Below are positions 54,601-64,000 of a stretch of 64,000 nt of DNA, in pieces. Location of the stretch: positions 44,950-108,949 of the forward strand of contig CAJNOL010000690.1 in NCBI GenBank assembly GCA_905250125.1, given 5' to 3'. How positions within the stretch are numbered: the first letter of the stretch is position 1; the number at the start of each line of letters is the position of its first letter. The DNA comes from Rotaria sordida (Eukaryota; Rotifera; Eurotatoria; Philodinida; Philodinidae). A program made the translations under genes and the position numbers. The notes under the pieces are model-generated. The model had not been told where the DNA came from, did not search any database, and saw nothing but the letters and a program-made list of their open reading frames with translations.

Positions 54601-55983
54601 CAGATTTTTTTTCCACATGTGTATAATTCTATTCGATGAAGTTCAATTCTTTATATTTAAAAAAAAGAAAAGAATTAACATTATAAATATAAAATCTCAC
54701 CTTCAAAAAGTAAACCAATAAGCAAATCAAGAAATCGCATTATATCCAATATACATCGTTCATCACCATTACATAATGCTGATTCAAGTGCATCTGGAAG
54801 ATCAGAACGAAGTAAATCATGTGTTACTTTTGCACTACCACGACAAAGAGTCGATAATAAACCCGTAACAACTGAAAGATTTGTTATAATACCACGTACA
54901 TTCGATACATTATGTGTTCCTGTTGAATCTGAAGATGATTTTGATACATGATGTAATGATCGAAGAAGAACATCTTTTAAACCATAACGCATTAATGGTT
55001 CAGGATCAACATTTTTTCTTGAAAATCTATTCATAAAAAACAAAAAAATTAATAAAAAATTAAGTAAATTCTAAACAAACCTATCAGCTAATGTTGCAAA
55101 ACATCTCAATGCATTATCAGCTACAAATGGATCATCATGTAAAAGTAAATTTGATAATGATTCAATTGTTTGATCAAGTGTTGAAGAATTTTGTGGATCA
55201 ATTTTTCCAATTAATTTAACAACAACATTTAAAGCTGATTGTAAAGAATCTTTATGTATAACTGAATAACAATTATTAATAAATTCAATAACATAACGTA
55301 AACCATCTTGTTCATATATACTTGATGCTTCTCTTAAACATAAACGTTCAAATACTTTTATAATTTGTTCAGCTAAATCTTTATTTGTACGATCTTCAAT
55401 ATCAACAATTTGTAAACAATTACACATTGAACGTATAACTGTTGAATGTGATATTATTTTTTTTGCACAATCAACAGATACATCAAGAAAATATGTTAAA
55501 GCACGTGCTGTTACTTCAAGAACATGTGTTGGAACTAATGGATCATTGAGTATATCACAGAGAGCTTAAATAAAATTAAGATAGAAAAAATGTTTTCTTG
55601 GTTCTTATTTAAAAATTTACCAGGAAGGAAAAGTTGAGGTTTATACCTAGAAAAAGTAAAATATAATTAAATTCATAAATTATTTTTAATAAATACATAC
55701 TGTTCAAAACATCGATCGATATTATCACTCATTAAGACTAGCATACCTAAAGACAAAAAAATATTTGAAAATAGAAAAATTTTTTTGCAATTTATTTTAT
55801 TTCTCTTTCTACCAATTGAACTAAGAGAGTATAGCTAAACTTATATTACTATGAACATTAATTATCATATATTCATTAACAAATAAACTTACATAATTGT
55901 TCAAGTGCAATCATTTGAAGATCACGTTCACTACTTCCATCTCCTTTAAGCCAAGCTAAAAGTTCATCTGGATCAGCTTCCAT
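39669..55983 (-). CDS. HECTD1: HECTD1 orthologue, HECT-type E3 ubiquitin ligase, 2340 aa (27 exons)
   Basis: Transfers ubiquitin from an E2 through a catalytic Cys. Exons: 55983-55893, 55746-55701, 55646-55621, 55564-55081, 55026-54701, 53906-52788, 52713-52466, 51568-50789, 49382-49196, 49114-48698, 47270-47004, 46942-46701, 46628-46457, 46398-46333, 45352-45274, 45203-44900, 44830-44722, 44666-44574, 44473-44382, 44319-44189, 42926-42884, 42814-41721, 41655-41577, 40400-40307, 40235-40085, 40003-39900 and 39847-39669. Total 7023 nt, all phases agree. Start [18 protein letters not shown] matches the family N terminus. Armadillo-like helices occupy residues 1-325 and ankyrin repeats about 370-490 ([20 protein letters not shown]). 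A Sad1/UNC-discoidin-like domain lies at about 1110-1240, an acidic stretch at about 1580-1625, and HECT at about 1930-2340. The active Cys is about 2309 ([14 protein letters not shown]), 31 residues before the end, as in vertebrates. The protein is about 270 residues shorter than human: the MIB/HERC2 and BTHB regions are missing. Confidence 0.95.
40530..41130. repeat. Foldback repeat, about 0.60 kb, in HECTD1 intron 23
   Basis: Left arm 40530-40738 pairs with right arm 40895-41130. Paired blocks include ACAAAATCATATATT, AGAAGATTT with GATTAGAAAAAGTT, TAATATGATAT, and TTTTGCCC. The 156-nt spacer is unrelated. Arms are imperfect, with small indels. Confidence 0.75.
42927..44188. other. HECTD1 intron 20 (1.26 kb) with a GC-richer tract
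   Basis: No exon of the missing BTHB domain could be found here on the minus strand. At 43010-43110 the words GATCCGG, GGATCCGGG, CAGATCC and GTCGGGCTC recur in a GC-richer stretch. This is another short-motif tract of the kind seen at 6740-6915. Confidence 0.4.
47611..48176. repeat. Foldback repeat, about 0.57 kb, in HECTD1 intron 10
   Basis: Left arm from 47611 and right arm ending at 48176 pair over about 200-250 nt. The outer tip CATAGATGGAAC pairs with a complement ending TTTCATCTATGG. Inner blocks ATAGATCGATTCTT, CAATGAAA and CAACTTAGATCA pair well. The outer part of each arm is a short-motif tract (ACCGGT, GGTACC on the left; GATCGG, CCGGTAG on the right). Confidence 0.7.
48170..48502. 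mobile_element. Candidate retroposed insertion with 16-nt target duplication
   Basis: AATTAATTCATTAAGA occurs at 48170-48185 and again at 48487-48502, flanking about 301 nt that is richer in GC than the intron around it. Such a duplication suggests LINE-type insertion. At the left end, read on the minus strand, GGCTAGGTAGCTTAACGG resembles the 5' part of a tRNA including an A box, followed by a possible anticodon-arm hairpin. No B box is clear, and the tRNA-like part is not at the expected end of a SINE. It lies in HECTD1 intron 10. Confidence 0.45.
49383..50788. other. HECTD1 intron 8 (1.4 kb) with repeats
   Basis: Non-coding. The stretch 49410-49510 resembles 34385-34480 (shared TAAATCG, TTTTNANATGAGTTT, and AAAGATCT-like words), pointing to a dispersed repeat family. 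At 50468-50530 CCCGATCCCGATGCAGTCGG and GGGATAGGGATCGG form a short self-complementary tract. Confidence 0.4.
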
Positions 55984-56440
55984 TGTGCTGTAGATTATAT
56001 TTTAAAGTATATATCTTAAAAAAAAAGAGATTATCAGATTTGAATGTCTAGTTTTAATAGTAATCATTTATTTGAATATTCTAAAAATGTCGATAATTAT
56101 CAACGAAATAATCTTTCTTCATTGTGATTTTGCAATAATTGTAGTAATCATACTTTTATTGATAAATAAATGGAAAGCTTCAACGAAAAACAATAGAACA
56201 TGAAAGTTCGAGAAGTTTTCTTGTTTGAATCATCCGAAATCTTTCTTTTCTTTTTTCTTTCTATATTTTTTTCACTTTTTGAATTTGAATTGTGAAATAT
56301 GATCATCAGCTGTTGACTCGCTCTCTCGAATGTCATTTTTCCACATCATCGACCTCTATTATATTTTATATAAAATTCTTTTCGAAATTAGTGACATCTA
56401 CAGAAAGAAAAAATTTGTTTCTATCCCATCCCATGTCTAT
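55984..56440. promoter_or_regulatory. 5' flank of HECTD1
   Basis: About 0.46 kb between the HECTD1 start codon and the palindrome at 56441. It must hold the HECTD1 promoter and 5' UTR on the minus strand. No specific promoter element can be named. An AAATAAATG run and poly-T/poly-C-T stretches are present. Confidence 0.3.
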
Positions 56441-56562
56441 ACGACACGCTACCGACACATGTGTCGACACAATGACACGATGGAGTTACATGTAACGATA
56501 TGTGTCATCACAGTGATTTTTCTGTACGGCATGTGTCGACACATGTATCGGTAGCGTGTCGT
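56441..56562. repeat. Near-perfect 30-nt inverted repeat (hairpin) at the element boundary
   Basis: Left arm 56441-56470 (ACGACACGCTACCGACACAT continuing to GTGTCGACAC) and right arm 56533-56562 are reverse complements with one mismatch, separated by 62 nt. Each arm contains smaller palindromes (ACACATGTGT, GTCGAC). It sits immediately left of the long direct repeat. Confidence 0.85.
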
Positions 56563-56569
56563 GGATAAA

Positions 56570-56985
56570 TAGCGATATAGTATGGATGAAGGAAAGGAAA
56601 GAAAAAAAACGTATCTCTTTTCGTCTATATAAATTTGAAACTTCGTCCGTATAAGCTGAAAATAAATTATTTTTTTTTAATTAAATTGAACTTTATTTTA
56701 CATTTTTAGATCTTGAAGTTTAACAACAAATATTATATAAAATTTTTTGAATAAAATTATTAATAAAATTCACGTAAGTTTTTTTTCTAATATAATTTAA
56801 TCTTATTTTCTTTTTTTTTTATAAATTTATCCAAATTTATTCCAAAAACATCTCCATTCTACGAATAATGCAACTGTGTATGGCCTCTGTTTTTTAGTTA
56901 TTTTTTCATGTAAACTCTTTTATGTACATGTTATTTTTTAACGTATATTTTGTTTTTTTTAGTGTACATTTTATTTTTTTTATTT
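56570..56985 (+). repeat. Left copy of long direct repeat flanking the transposase element
   Basis: Aligns by eye with 63570-64000 in the same orientation over its whole length. Shared blocks include AAAGGAAAGAAAAAAAACGT, ATATAAATTTGAAAC, TCGTCC then TATAAGCTGAAAATAAATTA, and CAAAAACATCTCC with TTCTACGAATAATGCAACTG. Identity is roughly 85-90 percent by inspection. This copy lies 5' of the transposase gene and may carry its promoter. Confidence 0.8.
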
Positions 56986-57217
56986 ATTTTTTTAATGTAT
57001 ATTTTTTTAATGTGCATTTTATTTTTTTTTATGTACATTTTATGTCAACACCTGTGTCAATAGTGTATCATTTCTGATGGACTATAAATATGGATATAAT
57101 ATGAACAAAATGGCAGGAAAAAATAGTTACATTGTTCAATCTTATTATATAATTCATCCTGTAAATTTTAATCATTTTTTTAAAAGTTTTTAGATTGTTA
57201 TATAAATTATATCATTC

Positions 57218-60200
57218 ATGTCAAATATCGAGAATCAAACAAGTAAAAATGAATTTTTGGATTATAGTAAGTTAATCCTTCCAAACTCTAACATAATTGA
57301 TTTTTATTGATTATTTCAAACTAGGACGATTGTGTGCGAGACAAAGACAAAAAAAAAGGAGACAACGATTAACAAATTTATTCAGTCTAGATAATAATAC
57401 ACGTCTTGATTTATTTATTACAGAGAGAGGTGGTAAATTGATTTATTTATTAATATCTCGATTTATTATTTTTTACTATGTTGAATTTATAATAGTGTCT
57501 GATTTTTCTGTTGAAGAAAATGATTTTATATCTTCTGATGTTGATGCTGATAATTTACAAAGTTTTGATTATGATGATAATTTTCAAAGTCTTATTTGTA
57601 ATAGTAATTTACAAAGTGTTGATTTAATACAAGATCTTGATTATGATGATTATGTAGAAACTCCTCAAGATGATGATTGTGTACAAACTTCTCAAGATGA
57701 TGATCATGTACGAAATCCTCAAGATGATAATTATGTACAACTTCCTCAAGATGATGATTCGTTGTTTGATACACTTTTTGATCTGAATGAAAGTGAACCA
57801 ACAATAGATTTACACATTGCAAAATATATATGTGAAGCCAATTTAGATAAGACTAAGACAAATGAATTATTAACTTTATTAAGTGATGTACATAATCAAG
57901 ATGAGTTACCACCTTCATCAAGTATCAAATTATGGAACAAGTTGAACATCAAATTCGATTACGTGAAGATACAATATTGTACAAATTGTAAGATAGAATT
58001 AGTACCTGGATCTTCATGTGGTTGCAACAAGCGCCAGCAACCAGTTTTGTCAGAATTAATAATCTTTTCTGTTGTAAATGAAATTAATCGAGTTGTTAAA
58101 AACAATTATGATCTGATCTTAAAGTATCGAGAAGAAAAGAATAATCTACAACATGATGTTATTCACGGTATGACCCAGTTGGATTGAGTAGAAAAAGAAA
58201 AAGGATGAGTGAGATGCTAGCTTTGTTTTTTTTTGTTGCAGGAGAAATTTATAAAAAACAGTCAAACAATAGTAAAACTCCAATTACATTATTGCTTTCA
58301 TGTGATGGCAAACCAACTATCAAATCGAATAAATCTTCCTTATGGCCGGTAAGTGTTTCGTTCTTTACCTGATCGCAACTGCTTCTGCAAGTGATAATAT
58401 GAAGAAAGGTGTTGAGCTTTGAATTTCTTTAGACAAGAATGCTTTATGTAGTTTTGATAACGGGACTGCCTGTTTCTTTAAAGCAATTTTTTTGTTGTTA
58501 TTTTACTTGAAATTCAATTTAGTAGGCGAATTCTTAAAATTTGTTTTACTTTTCAGAAACAGATGCGTACTTTTCTTGACATTTTCGATAAATTTATCTA
58601 GTATAATTTTGGAATTTTCTGTGTAGGTATTGGCCAGTATTGTTGAAATACCAAGGCCGTTTCGTGAAAATGAAGAAAATACAATACTTCTTTGTCTTTG
58701 GCATTCCTCATGTGGTCCAACAGCTGAACAATTGTTTGGCCGTATTGTAAATGATTTATCTCTTTTGTTAACAACTGGTATAGATATTGATATCGGTGGT
58801 ATAGGTAAGAAGTGCTCGATAGAGAAAAATGACTCTTTCAATAAAGTCGCATTCATTTTTTTCTCTCCTTTTGCGTTTTGTCACCGATAATATTACTACA
58901 AGTTTTTGTATATATGCATCTCAAAGAAAAAAATAATATTTTCCTCGAACACTAATACTCATTGAAAAGTTAACATAATTCATGCTATGAGACTTTATAT
59001 AGTCAAGAAAGCATCCATTTGATTTAGAAAAAAATATATATATAGCTTATATGTTTATGCTTACTTAGGCACCATCCACTTCGACTTATTTATTCAAGGT
59101 GTATGTGCTGATGGTCCAGGTCAATCCAAAATTACCGAGATGATATCTCATAATGGATATTACGGTTGCCGAGTTTGTGAATTTGAAGGAATCTATCATC
59201 ATTCTGATCGAACTTGTACTTATCCATGGTCTGTATATGTACAAACAAATCCACCTTTTCGAACAAGAGACCGATTTGAGTCTTGTCTAAAAGAAGCTGA
59301 ATATCTGAAAAATATTGGTGATAAAAATATTAATGTTTTTGGAATAAAAGGTGTATCACCATTAAATCGTCTTCTTTTTATTCCAACTCAATCAATATAT
59401 GATTATTTCCATTTGTGCTTGGAAGTAAGTTTGCTTTCGTCTCAATTGATTTTAGTTTATCAGACAGAATACATATCTCCTCAAAGGTAGCACATAGTTC
59501 AGAGAAATTCGTTCATAGAATTTTTTGAAATACTTGAAACACATCAGAAAATAGTTAGATTTCAATAATAACAATCATTGAAAATTGATGTTTGAATAAT
59601 TTCTATTGCTTATAGAGGTTTAAATTGTAAAACAAGTTCTACCATGCAATAATAATCAGAAAAAGACTTAATGACTTATTTTTTCTGTTAAATTTTCCTT
59701 TAGGGTCATATGAAAGTATTGCTAAAGGAATGGAACGATATACATGTTGGTACAAGTATTGAAACATGTGAAATTATTGCTCAATTTGATGATTTCTTAT
59801 GCAAAATAGATTATCCTCATTCAATTCATCGCCGAGTTCGGTGTTTTCGATCATTTAATGATTGGAAGGCAACTCAACTTCGACTATTTCTAATTTACTT
59901 GGCTTTACCATTTCTTTTATTCTTTAATCATTGTTTTCCACCATTACTGATTTATCACTTTTCATTATATGCAATTTATATAAGAATTTTATGTCATTTT
60001 AATGAAAAAAAAAATGTTTATGATGCACGTCTATTTATCGAAACTCATTTACGCCGATTTTCAGAATTTTATCCCATGTCAAAACAGCTTCTTTCAACAC
60101 ATTGTAATATACACCTATGGCAGCAAGTAATTCGCCATGGGTCCCTCACTGCCACCAGGTTTGATTCATTTATTTTGCTTTTTTGATTGAAAGAGTGTAT

Positions 60201-61241
60201 GAATTTGTTTTTTGTTTTTCCAAAGTATCAAATCAACGACTGAATAAAGAGTAGACTATATTTCAACTGTAGTTTAATATATTTGTTGTTGTAAATAATT
60301 ATCAGCAAGATATACTCGTACGCCTAAAAGAAACAAATTATGTTTAGCGTTTTACTAATTTTCTTAGTAGATGCTTATACATATCTCTAATAGAATTCGT
60401 ATTATTCTTTGTTTTTATAACCTTCTCTTGCAGTATGAATATTAACTACCTCTATCTTTCTTGAATATAGAAACGAAGCGATTATTATGTTCTATGACCA
60501 GAGAAGAGTGGATTTTAATGAATAATATGTTGCAAATTATCATGCATTAATTTATCATTGTTTTCTTTTTGTAGTATGTTCGGAGCTGAATCATATTTGA
60601 ACAGGTTATACAAGCTAGCTCACGGTACGAGAAGTATTGGCGAACAAATTGCTTACTGGTACATAGTCCATCGTTCGGTACATTCCATGTCGATTCAGCA
60701 CCAAACAAATATCACTATTCGTGACTGTTTACTTGATGGTTATATTGATGAAAATATCATTAAAAAGTACAGTCAGCATTTTGAAAATCTGTTTTATTTA
60801 AAGTTTTCTTGTACTTGCGACAAGTCTGTTCTTTTTCGGTCTAGATACAAACAATGTCTTATCATATATCATTCTATTTCTTATTCCTTCCGTAAACAAT
60901 CATGTAGCTTCAATATATGCTTTAATAATAGTAACTGTTCGAAAAAAAAATGTTTTGGTAAAATTATCTTTTTTTTTTTATTCCAGGGTGAACCATTTTT
61001 CTTTCTCTCTTTTCATCCATGTTCACTATCTCATCTGTTTTCTTCTTCTATTCCCATAGACGAGCAATTGTCTCTTTGGTCTGTATACGTGGATCAATTT
61101 TATTATCTTGTTGATGCAAAAGTTAACCATTTCTGTATATTACCTTGTGCAGCAATTCTTTCCAAATGTTTTTTTTTTCCTTTTTGTGATAATCGTTTTA
61201 TTGTCTGTACTCCTATTGATAATGAACTTGAACATGATTGA
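57218..61241 (+). CDS. tnp2-like (CACTA/EnSpm-type) DDE transposase, 863 aa (8 exons)
   Basis: Exons: 57218-57266, 57325-57432, 57496-58167, 58242-58348, 58627-58804, 59069-59424, 59704-60158 and 60575-61241. Total 2592 nt with all phases consistent. N terminus MSNIENQTSKNEF; a basic segment RQRQKKRRQR follows. Then come four imperfect 10-residue acidic repeats (PQDDD type) and a CxxC...CxC zinc knuckle (YCTNC...CGC, about 214-230). The catalytic core follows the tnp2 plan: LLLSCDGKPTIKSNKSSLWP with Asp 298; GVCADGPGQSK with Asp 386, then HNGYYGCRVC; and PLNRLLFIPTQSIYDYFHLCLEG. The usual third acid, in the KA(S/T)ExR motif, reads WKATQLRLF, so Gln 548 replaces Glu. The C-terminal FGAESYLNRLYKLAHGTRS and IDNELEHD match the family tail. 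The frame is intact. A 29-30-nt stretch at 60958-60987 (GTAAAA...TTCCAG) could be a tiny intron or coding. Confidence 0.85.
57636..57762 (+). repeat. Four tandem 30-nt repeats inside the transposase gene
   Basis: About four imperfect copies of a 30-nt unit (TATGTACAAACTCCTCAAGATGATGA type) encode a 10-residue acidic repeat ending PQDDD. Copies differ by a few substitutions and keep frame. Confidence 0.8.
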
Positions 61242-61390
61242 AAGAAAAAAAATATTTTTTCTCAACATATTATTTTTTTTCTAGATATTATTAAAAATAA
61301 CCGTTTCATTTCTTCATCATTATCAAGTCGTTTAACTCCAGGTAAATTTTATCCTCTTCTTATTCTTCTAATTGTTGAATTTTTCAGAAA

Positions 61391-63339
61391 ATGTCTATGA
61401 GCACTGTCTCAAAAAACAATGCTTCACAACGTGTCGTCATTGCAAGTTCACCTTCTGCAAGTCAATATCGATCTTCATCTGAATATCAATCTTCATCTCA
61501 ACATCAAGCATCATCTCAATATCAAGCATCATCTCAACATCAAGCATCACCTCAATATCAACCATCATCTCAATATCAACCATCAAGTATTCATCAATCT
61601 CGAACTGTTCACCGATCTTCTAATGCTCATCAACTTTCAAGTGTTCATGAACCTTCATATGTTCGTCAACCTTCAGATGCTCATCGATCTTCTACTCAAA
61701 CCACCAATTATTTTGGACCTATTCGTTCTTCTATTGTGCAAGGTAAGAATGCATTCTCTCTTTCTGTCTTTAGTTCTGATTGAGAAAGAATTCGTTATGA
61801 AGATAAAGTTAAAGTTCTTCATTCTTTTTTGAAGGATTATGTTTTCTCATTCTCACTAGAAAGTGAAAATTTTTTTAAAATAAAGAAGAGGAGTTTTACT
61901 GGAAGATGCCATAGAAATAACTTAGGCATATATATTTTGCATATCAATAATGATTTATCGGTTGTAGATCATTCACATACATTAACTTCATCTTACAATC
62001 AACAACGTGCGTCACCGTATACCACCAGCTCTCCACGTACAATACGTCGTCAAGGCATGTGTTTTTATATTATTCAAACTTATAAATTTTTTTTTCATAT
62101 CGTATAGGTGGTATGTCAAATCACGAGGTGAATACTCAATCTAATCAATGTGAAGAGGATTTTACTCGTCCTGCCCGTCTTGTTACTATTGATGAAAATA
62201 TACTTCATGTACTTCTCGAACGATATGCCACCATGGAAAACGAAATACGAACATTAAAATGTACAACTAATCAAATTTTGAAGATTGCTCGCAAGTCTGT
62301 CAAAGATCAAGAGGTATGAGCTTTATTTTAATCATATAGTGTAATCTTTAACAATTAGCAATCGGATTCTTCGAGCAGCAACTAAGATAGAAATATTAGA
62401 TTTTAAAACTGGTTGTTGTTTATGATCTATGGATTATAATTGGTTATAATAATATGTGAGTATATCAGATTTACAGATATCGAAGCTTTTTAACATAATT
62501 CTCAATCTTCAATCTTGTTTCAACCGATCTACTATGAGATAATATATTTAATTATTTGAAAAATAGCACAAATGCATTGCAACACTTTGATCTTTACAAG
62601 CATCATATATCACTAGTCTTCATTAGTGTTTTTCGTTCATTTTTAGCTTTTTCCAATTTCACGACCTACATCAAAGTTGATTCCAGTTGTGAGTATCTTT
62701 TGATTTTTGAACTTGTTCTAATTTGATGAATAACTTTTTACTGTAGTTTTGGAACGGACAGAATCTGCTCGAGAGACCTCGAACAGCTTTACCTACTACG
62801 TTTTTATGTAATTTAGTACGAAAAATGTATACAACTGATGAGATAAAAAATCGTGTGCCACAATTGGAGCCTCAAGCTGATGATGAACGATTAGAAAAAA
62901 TTAAAGGTAGCTTTTTCTCTTTATATGACATTTTTTCTTTTTCATATTTATTATATATATTTATCTATTAAAGAATGTCTGGTCCAACTGTACTTTTCAC
63001 ACAAACCATCTTTGGTTAACGAATTCATGACTTCAAAAGGACATGATAGCTTATATTGTCAAGAACGTTCACAAAAAAGTCGAGATAAGTAAGTTATTTT
63101 TTTTGCCTCTTTCTATCATTTGTTTCTTAAATCATTATTTGCTCTACTTCAGTTCTAAAGCAAGAACACAAATGGCTCAAAATAATAACAACAACAATAA
63201 TAATTATCACAATAATAATAATAATAATAATAATAATAGTAACAACAATCAAAATATGGCTTCTAATCAAATTAAGATAAATAACAACTTGAATGATTTT
63301 GATGTTGGTCCTCAGATAGATACATTTGATGATATTTAA
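61391..63339 (+). CDS. Element-borne protein with BEN-like domain, 382 aa (7 exons)
   Basis: Exons: 61391-61742, 61968-62054, 62108-62313, 62647-62688, 62747-62906, 62974-63088 and 63153-63339. Total 1149 nt with consistent phases. The second intron begins GC instead of GT (CAAG|GCATGT). The first exon encodes Ser/Gln/His/Tyr repeats (SSQYQAS, SSQHQAS). Residues about 165-205 form a predicted coiled coil (VLLERYATMENEIRTLK). About 230-310 resembles a BEN domain: TALPTTFLCNLVRKMYTTDE, then a DDERLEKIKECLVQLYF helix. BEN domains bind DNA or chromatin proteins. The C terminus has poly-Asn from an AAT tract at 63180-63238. It starts 149 nt after the transposase stop on the same strand and inside the same pair of direct repeats, so it is probably the second gene of the element, perhaps a DNA-binding or assembly partner. 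The start ATG follows an acceptor-like TTTTTCAG, so a 5' non-coding exon is possible. Confidence 0.6.
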
Positions 63340-63569
63340 TTAGACAAAAGAATCAAGTGCACATCAAGTAACAGGTCTTTTTATCTTATCGATCTTATAC
63401 ACATTTATGTAAAACGAAATTTGTTTTTTGGCTTTTTTTTTGTTGAACCTGATTTATTTATCTATTATTCTGCTCATCTGTATACTGACAGTTATATATA
63501 TTTTATCTTTTTTTGTTTTCTCTCATTTGTGAACAGAAATTCTGTACATCTCATACATGAACTTAGCGG

Positions 63570-64000
63570 TCTAGTGTGGATAAAGAAAAGAAAAGGAAAG
63601 AAAAAAAAAACGTATTTCTTTTCGTTATATATAAATTTGAAACGTCGTCCTTATAAGCTGAAAATAAATTAATTTTTTAAAATTAAATTGAACTTTATTT
63701 TGTAGTTTTAGATCTTAAAGTTTAACAACGGATATTATATTAAATTTTTTCAATGAAATTATTAATAGAATTCACGTAAGTTTTTTTTTTATATAATTTA
63801 ATCTTTTTTTTTTTTATATAATTTAATCTTATTTTTTTTTTATAAATTTGCCCAAATTTGTTCCAAAAACATCTCCGTTCTACGAATAATGCAACTGGGC
63901 ATGGTCTCCATTTTTTAGTTTTTTTTTTCATGTAAATTCTTTTATGTGCATGTTATTTTTTAATGTATATTTCATTTTTTTTATGTACATTGTATTTTAT
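63570..64000 (+). repeat. Right copy of long direct repeat, cut by the window end
   Basis: Same orientation as 56570-56985 and aligned over the whole visible length. It begins after CTTAGCGGTCTAGTGTGGATAAAG, where TAGCG...GTGGATAAA also matches the left boundary. The repeat is still matching at base 64000, so its length is unknown. The word TAGTG near the start recalls the CACTA-type tip but is too short to prove it. Confidence 0.8.

Noticed and set aside
1..64000. CRISPR arrays, operons and bacterial signals
   Set aside because: The spliced genes show a eukaryotic nuclear sequence; no regularly spaced repeat-spacer array is present.

Overview
The window is AT-rich eukaryotic nuclear DNA from an animal. 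Its genes are split by many very short GT-AG introns (about 48-75 nt) mixed with a few introns of 0.8-3.5 kb. Homopolymer and trinucleotide runs are common, and one run of 10 Ns marks an assembly gap. The intron sizes, the AT-rich codon use and the presence of a HECTD1 orthologue would suit a bdelloid rotifer. That taxon is an inference, not something the sequence proves.

Region by region. (1) 919-4821, minus: a low-complexity, basic, probably nuclear protein of 659 aa in three exons. (2) 5.0-12.0 kb: no gene seen. It holds a Tigger/pogo-like terminus, a small MITE-like element and an inverted repeat spanning the N gap. (3) 12087-15618, plus: an unrecognised gene with an unresolved in-frame stop in the middle. 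(4) 20251-20856, plus: a 185-aa four-helix membrane protein with one 48-nt intron. (5) 21.3-22.3 kb, minus: a decayed mariner transposase. (6) 23471-32949, minus: an 826-aa protein that looks like a domesticated DDE transposase with an N-terminal Cys-rich domain. (7) 33604-36751, minus: a 345-aa protein with one C2H2-like finger and a C-terminal coiled coil. (8) 39669-55983, minus: a full-length orthologue of the HECT E3 ubiquitin ligase HECTD1, 27 exons and 2340 aa, with every splice phase consistent. (9) 56.4-64.0 kb, plus: a mobile element carrying a tnp2-like (CACTA/EnSpm-type) transposase gene and a second gene with a BEN-like domain. About 430 nt of DNA is repeated in the same orientation on both sides, and a 30-nt-arm palindrome abuts the left copy. 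The right copy runs off the window.

The three minus-strand genes at 23-56 kb lie head to tail. HECTD1 and the 9th-region element are transcribed divergently. Many of the long introns share one kind of content: degenerate long inverted repeats (0.2-0.6 kb foldbacks), some of which contain tracts built from a short self-complementary word. The main results are the two-gene element with long direct repeats, the foldback population in introns, the loss of two conserved domains from HECTD1, and the transposase-derived host gene.

The gene models were assembled by hand from splice signals and reading phase. Boundaries may be off by a base or two where noted, and no database search was possible.
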